Source: Halosimplex amylolyticum | GTDB taxonomy: Archaea > Halobacteriota > Halobacteria > Halobacteriales > Haloarculaceae | Length of the DNA: 64,000 bases | Assembly: GCF_051414035.1 (NCBI RefSeq) | Contig: NZ_JBLKNW010000012.1 | Span: forward strand, 24,234-88,233 | Direction of reading: 5' to 3' | Shown here: positions 1 to 8,026 of the stretch, in pieces | Layout: the number at the start of each line of letters is the position of its first letter | Position numbering within the stretch: position 1 is the stretch's first letter | Notes under the pieces: model-generated | Told to the model about the DNA's origin: nothing | The model's database searches: none | The model's input: the letters and a program-made list of their open reading frames with translations, nothing else | Position numbers and translations under genes: made by a program

Positions 1-1229
1 CGAGCCTCTTCGCTGGTCAGGCCGTCGAACTCGCCGCTGTCGACGAGCACGCCGTCCTCGGGGTACGCCGCTTCCTGCACGTCGATATCCGCCGGATCCA
101 CGTCTGCATCGGGTTTCGGCTCGACGACCTGTACGATATCGATGTCGTGGGCCTCGGCGAACTCGTGGTCGCGCTCGTCGTGGGCCGGCACGGCGTACAG
201 CGCGCCCGTCCCCACGTCGGTCAGCACGTAGTCGGCCACGTACACCGGGATCTCCTCGCCGGTGGCTGGGTTCACGGCGTACTCGCCGGTGAACACGCCG
301 GAGGTCACGTCGAGTTCGTCCTCGTCGGCGGCCTCGGCCTCGCGGATGTACTCGGCGACCTCGTCGTTCTCCTCGGCGATCTCCTGTGCGACCGGGTGGC
401 CGGGGGCCAGCGAGAAGAAGGTCGCCCCGTAGATGGTGTCGAGTCGCGTCGTGAAGATGTCCACGTCGCCGTAGCCGGGGATCTCGAAGGCGACGCTCGC
501 GCCCTCCTGGCGGCCGATCCAGTTGCGCTGCATCTCGCGGACGTTGTTCGGCCACCCCTCCAGGTCGTCGAGACACTCCAGCAGTTCCTCGGCGTAGTCG
601 GTGATCGTGAAGAACCACTGGTCCATCTCGCGGTGGTCGATGGGGGTGTCACAGCGCCAGCAGATCTCGGCGCCGCCGGGGCCCTCTTCGACCTGCTCGT
701 CCGCGAGAACGGTCTCGCAGGACGGACACCAGTTGAGTTCGGCGCCCTGCCGTTCGACGAGGTCCTCGTCGCGGAACCGTTTAAATAGCCACTGGTTCCA
801 CCGGTAGTAGTCGGGGTCGCAGGTGGTGACCTCGCGCTCCCAGTCGTAGCCGAAGCCCATCGACTTGAACTGCTCGGTCATCGAGTCGATGCACTTCATC
901 GTCCAGTCGCGGGGGTTGGTGTCGCGCTCCTCTGCGGCGTTCTCGGCGGGGAGGCCGAAGGAGTCCCACCCCATCGGGTGGAGGACGCTCTCGCCGCGCA
1001 TCCGCTCGAAGCGGGCGTAGGCGTCCGTGATCGTGTAGTTGCGGACGTGGCCCATGTGGAGCTCCCCGGAGGTGTAGGGGAACATCGCGAGGACGTACTC
1101 GGGGTCCTCGGCGTCGTCGGGGATGCGGAACACGTCCTCCTCGTCCCACGTGCGCTGCCACTTGGGTTCGACCTCGGCGTGGTCGAACCCCCGCTCTCGC
1201 TCGCGTTGCTCTCCAGTCCCGGCGGTCAT
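1..1229 (-). CDS. leuS: Leucyl-tRNA synthetase, N-terminal part (runs off the window)
   Basis: Class I aminoacyl-tRNA synthetase that charges tRNA-Leu in the cytoplasm. About 409 N-terminal residues are visible and the gene continues beyond position 1. The signature YTSGELHMGHVRNY (HIGH motif as HMGH, residues 58-61) lies in the expected place. It is followed by WDSFGLPAENAA, a zinc knuckle CPSC...CWRC, and the start of the CP1 editing domain (TTRLDTIYGATF, then YAVPAHDERDHEFA). This order is that of archaeal LeuRS rather than IleRS or ValRS. The ATG at 1229 is 28 nt downstream of a TATA-like element at 1254-1261, so the transcript is probably leaderless. It is divergent from the BtuF-like gene. 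The KMSKS region and C-terminus are outside the window. Confidence 0.95.
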   Translation of the reverse strand, partial: MTAGTGEQRERERGFDHAEVEPKWQRTWDEEDVFRIPDDAEDPEYVLAMFPYTSGELHMGHVRNYTITDAYARFERMRGESVLHPMGWDSFGLPAENAAEERDTNPRDWTMKCIDSMTEQFKSMGFGYDWEREVTTCDPDYYRWNQWLFKRFRDEDLVERQGAELNWCPSCETVLADEQVEEGPGGAEICWRCDTPIDHREMDQWFFTITDYAEELLECLDDLEGWPNNVREMQRNWIGRQEGASVAFEIPGYGDVDIFTTRLDTIYGATFFSLAPGHPVAQEIAEENDEVAEYIREAEAADEDELDVTSGVFTGEYAVNPATGEEIPVYVADYVLTDVGTGALYAVPAHDERDHEFAEAHDIDIVQVVEPKPDADVDPADIDVQEAAYPEDGVLVDSGEFDGLTSEEA

Positions 1230-1253
1230 GGTCTCACGTCGGACAGCGACGTT

Positions 1254-1261
1254 GCTATACC
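1254..1261 (-). promoter_or_regulatory. TATA-like element of leuS
   Basis: GGTATAGC on the minus strand, centred about 28 nt upstream of the leuS ATG, which is the spacing expected for a leaderless haloarchaeal transcript. The intergenic space is only 136 bp and also carries the promoter of the divergent BtuF-like gene. Confidence 0.5.
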
Positions 1262-1365
1262 TTTCCCTTCGCTGGGACGGGTACACACGGCCGAACCGAC
1301 CGAACCCGTCGGCCCCACGTCGACAGCCACCGTGGTTTTACGTCCGACCGCTGCCTCGAACCGGT

Positions 1366-2307
1366 ATGCGCGTCGTCTCCCTGCTGCCGTCGGCCACCGA
1401 GATCTGTTACGCTCTCGGGGTCGAACCCGTCGGCGTCTCCGACGAGTGCGACTGGCCTCCGTCGACGGAGGGGATCCCGTCGATCAACCGCTCGCGGATC
1501 GACCCCGACCAGGACAGTGTGGCGATCAACGAACAGGTCGCCCGGGTCGAGCGCGAGCACGGCGGCGTCTACGAGATCAAACTCGACGCCCTGGAAGCGG
1601 CCGATCCCGACGTGATCGTCACGCAGGGCGTCTGCGACGTCTGTGCCGTCGACACCCTGCTCGTCGAGGACGCCCTCGCGCAGACGGACGTTGACGCGGA
1701 GGTCGTCACTAGCGACGTCCACAGCCTCGGCGACCTCTTCGCCGACGTGGAGCACCTCGGGGGCGTCCTCGACCGCGAGGAGCGCGCCGCGGAGGTCGTC
1801 GACGACCTGCGGGCGCGCGTCGAGGCCGTTCGCGAGCAGACGAGCGGTATCGACCCCGCTGACCGGCCGAGCGTCGCAGTGCTGGACTGGCTGGACCCGG
1901 TGATGGTCGCCGGCCACTGGATGCCCGAAGTGGTCGAGGCCGCCGGCGGGACGTACCCGATGGCCGACACCGGCGACCGCTCGCGCCCGCGCGAGTGGGC
2001 GGAGATACGGACCGTCGATCCGGCCGTCCTCGTCGCCGCGCCCTGCGGGTTCGGCCTGGACCAGACGCTCGACACCCGCGACGACCTCACCGGGCGGCCG
2101 GGGTTCGGGGACCTCGATGCGGTCGAATCGGGCCGCGCCTACGCGATGGACGGCCACCACTACGTCAACCGGCCCGGCCCCCGGCTCGTGGACACGCTGG
2201 AACACCTCGCGGGACTGCTCCACCCCGATCGGTTCGACGCGCCGGACGCCGACGTCGCCCGCGACCTGATCGCCGACGAACCGGTTCGAGCGGAGCCGAG
2301 ACCCTGA
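1366..2307 (+). CDS. BtuF-like cobalamin/metal-chelate binding protein
   Basis: A 313-residue protein with the two-lobed fold of ABC-transporter substrate-binding proteins of the BtuF/FepB class. The start MRVVSLLPSATEICYALG is the typical first strand, followed by a helical middle and a second lobe with PSVAVLDWLDPVMVAGHWMP. No signal peptide or lipobox is visible, so this is the cytoplasmic-looking form annotated in haloarchaea as cobalamin-binding protein. No permease or ATPase partner is adjacent, so transport is uncertain. The ATG was chosen because a TTTTA element at 1336-1340 lies 28 nt upstream and because it begins exactly at the conserved VVSLLPSATE motif. The longer upstream frame has no such support. 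Confidence 0.8.
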   Translation: MRVVSLLPSATEICYALGVEPVGVSDECDWPPSTEGIPSINRSRIDPDQDSVAINEQVARVEREHGGVYEIKLDALEAADPDVIVTQGVCDVCAVDTLLVEDALAQTDVDAEVVTSDVHSLGDLFADVEHLGGVLDREERAAEVVDDLRARVEAVREQTSGIDPADRPSVAVLDWLDPVMVAGHWMPEVVEAAGGTYPMADTGDRSRPREWAEIRTVDPAVLVAAPCGFGLDQTLDTRDDLTGRPGFGDLDAVESGRAYAMDGHHYVNRPGPRLVDTLEHLAGLLHPDRFDAPDADVARDLIADEPVRAEPRP

Positions 2308-2356
2308 CGATCGGCGACCGGGAACTACTTACGGCCGCCGGGGGACCGCAGAGTGA

Positions 2357-2629
2357 ATGCCCTCCGCCAAACCGTTCATCGATCCGACGACGGGCGACCC
2401 GGACACGGACCAGATCCTCTCGGAAGCGATCCCGCTCGGCAAGCTGATCGGCGTGTTCGTCGCGCTCAGCCTCGTTCCGTTCGGCCTCGCGTTTCTCGCC
2501 CTCGGGAACTCGCTCCTGGGCGCAGTACTGGTGGCGATCGGGCAGTTCGTTCTCGCGGTCGGGGCCGTGATCGTGCTCACGTACGCCGTCGCTCGCGGGA
2601 TCCAGCTGTCGGGCGAGGACGCACCGTGA
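2357..2629 (+). CDS. Small two-helix membrane protein
   Basis: A 90-residue protein of unknown function. A hydrophilic 30-residue N-terminus precedes two hydrophobic segments, about residues 32-54 (LIGVFVALSLVPFGLAFLAL) and 57-80 (ending AVGAVIVLTYAVARGI). Codon use fits the genome. A TACTTA element near 2325-2331 lies about 28 nt upstream of the ATG, supporting the start. It has no recognisable catalytic motif and sits downstream of the BtuF-like gene without overlap. Confidence 0.65.
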   Translation: MPSAKPFIDPTTGDPDTDQILSEAIPLGKLIGVFVALSLVPFGLAFLALGNSLLGAVLVAIGQFVLAVGAVIVLTYAVARGIQLSGEDAP

Positions 2630-2860
2630 ACTGACCGATCGGAGTCACCTGTCGGTCCGTCGGCACGGCCAGCCGGGAAACAGTGGAGGGGTGTGGTGGA
2701 ATGGGGAGTGACCCCCGAACGAAGTGGATGGCTTCGTTGACCCGTGTGTGCGGGCATGTTTTCAATTGCCTGCAGTTGGCATCAAGATTGGGCCAATTTA
2801 CTTAGGTAGTGCCACCAGTCCCACGCCGCCGACCGGTTTCCGGACGGCGAACGCGACCGA
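2630..2860. other. Intergenic region with hairpin and AT-rich stretch
   Basis: 231 bp between convergent genes. It holds a perfect 7-bp hairpin at 2714-2734 (AACGAAG, 7-nt loop, CTTCGTT). From 2757 to 2810 there is an AT-rich stretch, unusual for this genome, containing CAATTTACTTAG. No open reading frame looks coding and no tRNA fold was found. Confidence 0.4.
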
Positions 2861-3238
2861 TCAGACGGCCGCGACCGCGACCAATCCGACGTAGACGTTC
2901 GTCAGCACGACGACGGTGCCGAGGCCGATGACGCCGAGGAACCACGCGCGCCAGCCGGGCACGCGCTCGACGACCGACCGGCACTCGAGCAACACGACGC
3001 CGGCGTACAGCACGACGGCGGCCTTCAGCGCGACCATCAGCATCGGGTCGTGGACCAGCAGGAGGCGGATCCACGGGTTCGCTTCCAGCGACGGGCCGGC
3101 GAACGTCGCGGCGACCAGCGTCGACACGGCGTCGCCGAAGCCCCAGACGATGACCAGCGACAGCACGAGCTCGACGTACCCGGGCGATTCGAACCGTATC
3201 TCCGAGAGGTCCAGCGCTTCCGAAATGGTCTCTGTCAT
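2861..3238 (-). CDS. Membrane protein, DUF5658-like
   Basis: A 125-residue protein with three to four hydrophobic segments. The first contains VIVWGFGDAVSTLVAATFAG and is followed by SLEANPWIRLLL. A helix with an Asp and Ser/Thr, then G, E and NP, resembles the DUF5658 family of archaeal membrane proteins, whose function is unknown. The start at MTETISEAL (3238) is preferred. An upstream in-frame ATG at 3289 would add 17 residues (MRGQSRVATGAAPVSNV) that do not look conserved. The family assignment comes from motif memory and is tentative. Confidence 0.6.
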   Translation of the reverse strand: MTETISEALDLSEIRFESPGYVELVLSLVIVWGFGDAVSTLVAATFAGPSLEANPWIRLLLVHDPMLMVALKAAVVLYAGVVLLECRSVVERVPGWRAWFLGVIGLGTVVVLTNVYVGLVAVAAV

Positions 3239-3361
3239 GACGTTCGAAACGGGTGCCGCTCCGGTCGCTACTCTCGATTGCCCCCGCATAAATCCTCGCG
3301 ACGGAGTATCACCGTTGAGAGCCGGGGCCGGTGGCGGGACGGCTGTCCGGGTGCGAACGCG

Positions 3362-4174
3362 TCAGTCGCCGACAGCGCAGCTCTCGGCGTACTCCACGTC
3401 CCGCACGGACTCGATCGGGTCGTCGCCGCAGATGGGACAGTCGGGATTCGGCCGGACGGTCACTTCCTCGAAGGTCATCTCGGCGGCGTCGTAGACGACC
3501 ATCCGGCCGTCGAGCGACTCGCCCACGCCGACGACGTGTTTGACCGTCTCCGTGGCCTGGATCGCGCCGACGGTTCCGGGCAGGACGCCCAGCACGCCCG
3601 TCGTCGCGCAGTCGGGGACCGCGCCCTCGGGCGGGGCCTCGGGGAAGAGACATCGGTAGCACGGCCCCTCGCCGGTGAAGGTCGTCACCTGTCCCTCGAA
3701 GCGGTAGATGGCGCCGTGGGAGAAGGGGACGCCGGCGAGCGTGCAGTAGTCGTTGAGGAGGAATCGCGTGGGGAAGTTGTCCGAGGCGTCGACGACGAAG
3801 TCGTACCCGTCGACCAGGTCGGCCACCGTCTCCGGCGAGACGGCGGTCTCGTGGGTCTCGACGGTCACGTCGGGGTTGAGTTCGCCGACGAACTCGGCGG
3901 CGCTGTCGACTTTCGGCCGGCCCACGTCGGCGTCGCCGTGGACGACCTGCCGCTGGAGGTTCGAGCGTTCGACGACGTCGTGGTCGGCGACCCCGATGGT
4001 TCCGACGCCCGCGGCGGCGAGGTACTGGAGGACGGGCGAGCCGAGGCCGCCCGCGCCGACGACGAGGACGCGCGCGTCGAGCAGGTTCGCCTGCCCCTCG
4101 GGGCCCACGTCGTCCATGATGATGTGCCGGGAGTACCGATCGAGCTGTTCGGGGTCCAGGTCCGGCGCGCTCAT
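3362..4174 (-). CDS. ubaA: SAMP-activating enzyme E1 (UbaA; ThiF/MoeB family)
   Basis: E1-like adenylyltransferase of 270 residues. In haloarchaea the family adenylates the C-terminal glycine of ubiquitin-like SAMP proteins, both for protein conjugation and for sulfur transfer to tRNA thiolation and molybdopterin. Visible features in order are the nucleotide-binding GAGGLG (residues 40-45), a D-x-V-x-x-S-N-L-Q-R-Q segment (66-76), VDASDNFPTRF (128-138), zinc ligands CYRC (172-175) and CPIC (246-249), and the probable catalytic Cys189 in DCATTGVLGVLPG. There is no rhodanese domain, as in other archaeal E1s. The start lies about 27 nt below a TATA-like GGAATAAG complement at 4197-4204. Confidence 0.9.
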   Translation of the reverse strand: MSAPDLDPEQLDRYSRHIIMDDVGPEGQANLLDARVLVVGAGGLGSPVLQYLAAAGVGTIGVADHDVVERSNLQRQVVHGDADVGRPKVDSAAEFVGELNPDVTVETHETAVSPETVADLVDGYDFVVDASDNFPTRFLLNDYCTLAGVPFSHGAIYRFEGQVTTFTGEGPCYRCLFPEAPPEGAVPDCATTGVLGVLPGTVGAIQATETVKHVVGVGESLDGRMVVYDAAEMTFEEVTVRPNPDCPICGDDPIESVRDVEYAESCAVGD

Positions 4175-4196
4175 ACCCCCGAGTACCGGGCCGAGC

Positions 4197-4243
4197 GGAA
4201 TAAGCGGTCCGCTCCCGCGAGCGGGAGCGACGGAAAACTTATC
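4197..4243. promoter_or_regulatory. Divergent promoter pair with central palindrome
   Basis: Two TATA-like elements face outward. One, at 4199-4204 on the minus strand, serves ubaA and is about 27 nt from its ATG. The other, CTTATC at 4238-4243, serves the Yip1-like gene and is about 27 nt from its ATG. Between them lies a perfect palindrome at 4210-4229, with two 9-base arms (CGCTCCCGC and GCGGGAGCG) and a 2-nt centre. The symmetric position suggests an operator for both genes, but no regulator is identified. Confidence 0.5.
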
Positions 4244-4266
4244 GTCGCGTCGTCACCAATCGGGGT

Positions 4267-4872
4267 ATGGCGCCCTCCACCCCGCTCGTCAGCCCGAGTC
4301 GTTACTTTCGCCGCCACGACCGTCCCTCGCTGACCGTCGCTACTGGGGTCGTCTTCGCCCAGGCGATCGGAGTCTCCGTCGCGATGTGGCTGTTCCTCCA
4401 GCGCGTGATCGCACACGTCGACGCCCCGCCCGAGGAGAAGGCGCGTGTCCAGGGCGCGCTGTTCGGTGTGCTCGTCGGCGTCTTCGTCGCCATCTTCGTC
4501 GGCTGGCTCCTCGTCGCCGCGATACTGCATCTCTTCGTCTGGCTCGCGGGCAGCCAGCGCGGGTTCGGAACGACACTCGCCGTCGCCGGCGAAGCCGAAC
4601 TACCCGGGATCATCCTGCTGCCGCTGACTGCGGTCGGTCTGTTAACCCTGCTCGGGCAGGCCCCGTCGGAGCCCGCCGCGTTCACGGACTTCTTCGAGCG
4701 AGCGACCTCGTTCAGTTCGCCGGTGTTGCTCGCCTCGTCGCTCCTCGGGACGCTCTGGACGGCAGCCCTTCAGGGATTCGGGCTCGCCGAGGCCCACGAC
4801 CTCCCGGTCGAGAAGATGCTCGCGCTGGCGTTCGTCGTCGGAATCGTCGGGTTCTTGCTGAACCTGATCTGA
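4267..4872 (+). CDS. Yip1-family membrane protein
   Basis: A 201-residue integral membrane protein with about five hydrophobic segments. It resembles the Yip1 domain family found widely in archaea, with an N-terminal polar stretch containing SPSRYF, then GVVFAQAIGVSVAMWLFL, a long helix around 70-95, and a terminal LALAFVVGIVGFLLNLI. The cellular role in archaea is unknown. It is divergent from ubaA, and its TATA-like element is at 4238-4243. Confidence 0.7.
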   Translation: MAPSTPLVSPSRYFRRHDRPSLTVATGVVFAQAIGVSVAMWLFLQRVIAHVDAPPEEKARVQGALFGVLVGVFVAIFVGWLLVAAILHLFVWLAGSQRGFGTTLAVAGEAELPGIILLPLTAVGLLTLLGQAPSEPAAFTDFFERATSFSSPVLLASSLLGTLWTAALQGFGLAEAHDLPVEKMLALAFVVGIVGFLLNLI

Positions 4873-4908
4873 GGAGGCGCCCGGGCGGTCGAGAGAGCGC
4901 GTCCGCGG

Positions 4909-5886
4909 TCAGTCGTCGACGAGGCGGTCGACCGCTTCGTTGATGTCCGTCACCTGGTCGGTCTGGTCGTCGGCTTCCCGGGCGATCTCCGCGGTCGAGT
5001 CGGCGATCTCCTCGGCGGCGCCGGTGGACTGGTCGACCATCGACGCAACCTCCTCGGTGGAGGCGGCCTGCTGGTCGGTCGCGGCGGCGACCTCCTGGAT
5101 CCCGTCGTTGACCTCTTCGACGGCCCGGTGGATGTCTTCGAGCACGCCGATGGCTTCCTCGACCATCTCGATGCCCTCCTCGATCTGCTCGTTCGACTCC
5201 TCGATGGTCTCGACGGCGTTTCGCGTGTCGTCCTGGATCCCCGAGACCATCGTCTCGATGGTCCCGGCCTGGCTCTGGGACTCCTCGGCGAGGCTCTTGA
5301 CCTCGTCGGCGACGACGGCGAAGCCCTCGCCCGCCTCGCCGGCCCGCGCCGCCTCGATCGACGCGTTGAGCGCCAGCATGTTCGTCTGGTCCGCGATGTC
5401 GTTGATCACCTCGACGATGTCGTCGATCTCGCTCACGCCGTCCTGGATGGTCAACACGTCCTCGGCGACGCTCTCGGACGCGCCGTGGATGTTCTCCATC
5501 GCCGCCGAGATGTCCGCCGCCGACTCCTGGCCCTCCTCGGCGAGTTCGCGGGCCGTGGTGCTGGCCGAGGACACTTCCTCCGACGAGGAGGCGATCTCCT
5601 CGACGGCGGCGCTCAGGTTCGATACCTCGTTGGCGACCTGGGACATGCCCTCGTACTGCTCGGCGGCGTGTTCGCGGATCGCGTCTATCTCCCTGGCGAT
5701 TTCGACCGAGGAGTCCTGCAACTCCGCGAGCGAGGTCTGTATCTCGCTGGCCGCCGCGGAGTCGTACCCATCGTCGCGGTCGACCCCTTCCGCGATGTCG
5801 TCCTGAATGTCCCTGTCGATGTCTTCGTCGATGCCACCCTCGACGTCGAGCTCCGCCTGCGCCGCGGTCGTACCCTGGTCTACCAT
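4909..5886 (-). CDS. Soluble methyl-accepting chemotaxis transducer
   Basis: A 325-residue transducer with no transmembrane segment, HAMP, PAS or other sensing domain that I can see. The acidic first 45 residues are followed by one long coiled coil. The conserved signalling tip is present at about residues 160-200: INDIADQTNMLALNASIEAA, then GEGFAVVADEVKSLAEES, which binds CheA/CheW. Flanking Glu/Gln-rich heptads are possible methylation sites. Haloarchaea have cytoplasmic Htr proteins, but this one is short and may sense through a partner. No che or arl genes are nearby. It is convergent with the Yip1-like gene. Confidence 0.9.
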   Translation of the reverse strand: MVDQGTTAAQAELDVEGGIDEDIDRDIQDDIAEGVDRDDGYDSAAASEIQTSLAELQDSSVEIAREIDAIREHAAEQYEGMSQVANEVSNLSAAVEEIASSSEEVSSASTTARELAEEGQESAADISAAMENIHGASESVAEDVLTIQDGVSEIDDIVEVINDIADQTNMLALNASIEAARAGEAGEGFAVVADEVKSLAEESQSQAGTIETMVSGIQDDTRNAVETIEESNEQIEEGIEMVEEAIGVLEDIHRAVEEVNDGIQEVAAATDQQAASTEEVASMVDQSTGAAEEIADSTAEIAREADDQTDQVTDINEAVDRLVDD

Positions 5887-5960
5887 AGTACTCGGACCGC
5901 AGGAGTATCCCTCCTAAAAAGTACGCACCCGATTATTGAGCGTGAAAATGCGACGACCGC

Positions 5961-7466
5961 TCAGACGTCGTAGAGGGCGCCGAACTTCTCGGTCGCGTAG
6001 TCGAGGAAGTAGTCCGCGGTGAACGACTCGCCGGTCGCCTCGCGCACGAGGTCGTCGGTCTCGTAGCGACAGCCGTGGCGGTGAACGTGCTCCGTGAGCC
6101 ACTCGTGGAGCGGGTCGAACTCGCCGGCGCGGACCTTCCCGTCGAGGTCCGCGATCTCGTCCTCGGCGCTGGCGTACAGCTGCGAGGCGAGCACGCTCCC
6201 GAGCGAGTAGGTGGGGAAGTACCCGAGCGAGCCGTGCGTCCAGTGGATGTCCTGCAGACAGCCCTCGCTGTCGGTCTCGGGGCGCACGCCGAGGTACTCC
6301 TCCATCTTGTCGTTCCACACCTGGGGCACCTCCGCGACGTCGAGATCGCCCGAGATCAGGTCGCGTTCGATCTCGAAGCGGAGGATGATGTGCATGTGGT
6401 AGGTCAGCTCGTCGGCCTCCACCCGGATGAGGTTGTCCGGGTAGATCTGGTTGGCCGCCTCGTAGAACTCCCGGGGCGTCGCGTCGACGCCCAGCGTCTC
6501 GTTCACGGTGTCTGCGAAGTGCTCCCAGAACGGCAGCGACCGGCCGACGTGGTTCTCCCAGAGCCGGGACTGGGATTCGTGGACCGAGAGGTCACGCGAC
6601 TCCCCCAGTGGCGTCCCGTAGTGCTCGTCGGGCAGTCCGAGCGTGTAGGTGGCGTGGCCGAACTCGTGGATGGTCGAGCCGATGGCGCCCATCGGGTCCG
6701 CGGGGTCGAAGCGAGTGGTCACCCGCGCGTCGAACTGTGTCCCCGTCGAGAACGGGTGCGCGGCGGTGTCGAGCCGCCCGCGGTCCCAGTCGTAGCCGAG
6801 CGTGTCCAGCGCGGCCCGCACCGTCTCCTCCTGCGCCTCGGGGTCGTACTCCCCGCCCGCGAAGGGGTCGGCCAGGTCCGCGTCGCTGTCCTCGATCTCG
6901 TCGATGAGCGGGACGAGTTCGTCGCGCAGGCGCTCCAGCACGCGCTCGGCGGTGTCGAGGCCCAGGTAGGGTTCGTACTCCTCGAAGAGCACCTCGTAGG
7001 GGTCCCGGTCGGGGTCGATCGCCTCGGCGTACTGGCGTTTGAGGTCGATCATCTTCTCCAGCGTCGGCGCGAAGGCGTCGAAGTCGTCCTCGGCCTTGGC
7101 CTCCTCCCAGACGGGCAGCGCGTTCGAGGACGTCTCGGAGATCTCCGAGACCAGTTCCTCGGGGACGTTCACGGCGCGCTCGTGCTGGCGGCGGATCTCG
7201 CGGACGACCGCCCGCCGGCCGTCGTCGAGGTCCGCGTCGTCGAGTTCGTCGAGCCACTCGCCGACGCGGTCGTCGGTCAGTCGCTCGTGGGTGACGGCTG
7301 AGAGGGCGGCCGACTGCTTCGACCGGGCGGGCGTACCGCCCTCGGGCATCGTCACCTGCTGGTCCCACCCCAGCACCGAGCCGACGTTGTTCAGGTACGT
7401 GAGCTGTTTGACGTGCTCCTCGAACTCCGCGTAGGGTTCGGGCGCTTCGGAGGGTTCGGTCGCCAT
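5961..7466 (-). CDS. Carboxypeptidase Taq-type (M32) metallopeptidase
   Basis: Zinc metallocarboxypeptidase of family M32, 501 residues, the usual family length. The HExxH motif is HEFGH at residues 267-271, inside IGSTIHEFGHATYTLG. The downstream HESQSRLWEN (296-305) gives the third ligand Glu, and a conserved DPTR-type loop is replaced by TRFDPADPMG just before HExxH. It removes C-terminal amino acids from peptides in the cytosol. The ATG at 7466 gives the family-typical N-terminus. The in-frame extension upstream runs into repeat DNA (from 7499) and is not believed to be coding. Confidence 0.92.
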   Translation of the reverse strand: MATEPSEAPEPYAEFEEHVKQLTYLNNVGSVLGWDQQVTMPEGGTPARSKQSAALSAVTHERLTDDRVGEWLDELDDADLDDGRRAVVREIRRQHERAVNVPEELVSEISETSSNALPVWEEAKAEDDFDAFAPTLEKMIDLKRQYAEAIDPDRDPYEVLFEEYEPYLGLDTAERVLERLRDELVPLIDEIEDSDADLADPFAGGEYDPEAQEETVRAALDTLGYDWDRGRLDTAAHPFSTGTQFDARVTTRFDPADPMGAIGSTIHEFGHATYTLGLPDEHYGTPLGESRDLSVHESQSRLWENHVGRSLPFWEHFADTVNETLGVDATPREFYEAANQIYPDNLIRVEADELTYHMHIILRFEIERDLISGDLDVAEVPQVWNDKMEEYLGVRPETDSEGCLQDIHWTHGSLGYFPTYSLGSVLASQLYASAEDEIADLDGKVRAGEFDPLHEWLTEHVHRHGCRYETDDLVREATGESFTADYFLDYATEKFGALYDV

Positions 7467-7498
7467 GGTCCTCGATTGCGCCCCATGGCGTATCAATG

Positions 7499-7860
7499 CC
7501 ATCTTTTTGCGACCATCTTTTCGCCGGGGGTCGCGAGCACCGCGAGCGACCCCCGTCTGCTCACGGGCGGCGGGAGACGGCGATAGCGAGGGAGCGAAAC
7601 TCCCTCGGACCGTTGGCGCGGCTGCGCCGCGCCAAGATGCCGTCTCCATCGAGGCGGTTGCACCGCTTCGCAGCGCCCGTTCGCACGGTCCGAGGGACCT
7701 CCGATCCCTCGCTAGCCAAAAACAGGGGTGAAAATGCGCGGCTCGTTCGCCTCGCTCACTCGCCGCGATGAACCGCGCCTCACTTCGTCCTCGTGAGCGG
7801 AGCGAACGAGGGCACGGAAGTGCAAGATTTTCCGGCGTTCCGCGTCGGATGCTCAGTACT
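7499..7860. repeat. Palindrome-rich intergenic repeat, copy R1
   Basis: A chain of hairpins with borders shared with copies R2-R4. It opens with CCATCTTTTTGC and CCATCTTTTCGCC. Palindromes follow: GGGGGTCGC...GCGACCCCC, CGAGGGAG...CTCCCTCG, GGCGCGGC-TGC-GCCGCGCC, and a long outer pair TCCCTCGGACCGT/ACGGTCCGAGGGA. It then continues with GCCAAAAACAGGGGTG and AAAATGCGC (about 7714-7738), TGAACCGCGCC (7769-7779) and GGATGCTCAGTAC (7847-7859). The last 13-mer is identical in R3. Open frames across it are not convincing as genes. The low-GC islet starts right at its right end. Confidence 0.75.
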
Positions 7861-8026
7861 GGAGAACGATGGAACACAGTGACGAGAGGCGTATCCAATA
7901 TCTGTCAAAGATCGTCTGCGAGATATACGGTGTGTGCAGCATCGGGTACCATTATTGTTCGCAACGATGGCTACTCCGAGGTCGAATTGGAATAGCTGAG
8001 ATCGACAGTCGAGACCTCACCAGTGA
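7861..8026. other. Low-GC spacer between repeat R1 and the unknown gene
   Basis: 166 bp clearly poorer in GC than the surroundings. A plus-strand frame from 7869 can be read (MEHSDERRIQYLSKIVCEIY...), but it runs antisense into the gene at 8027 and has no upstream signal, so I do not call it. It could be a decayed remnant. Confidence 0.4.

Noticed and set aside
7467..7898. N-terminal extension of the M32 carboxypeptidase
   Set aside because: It is encoded by repeat R1 and would add about 140 residues not found in the family.
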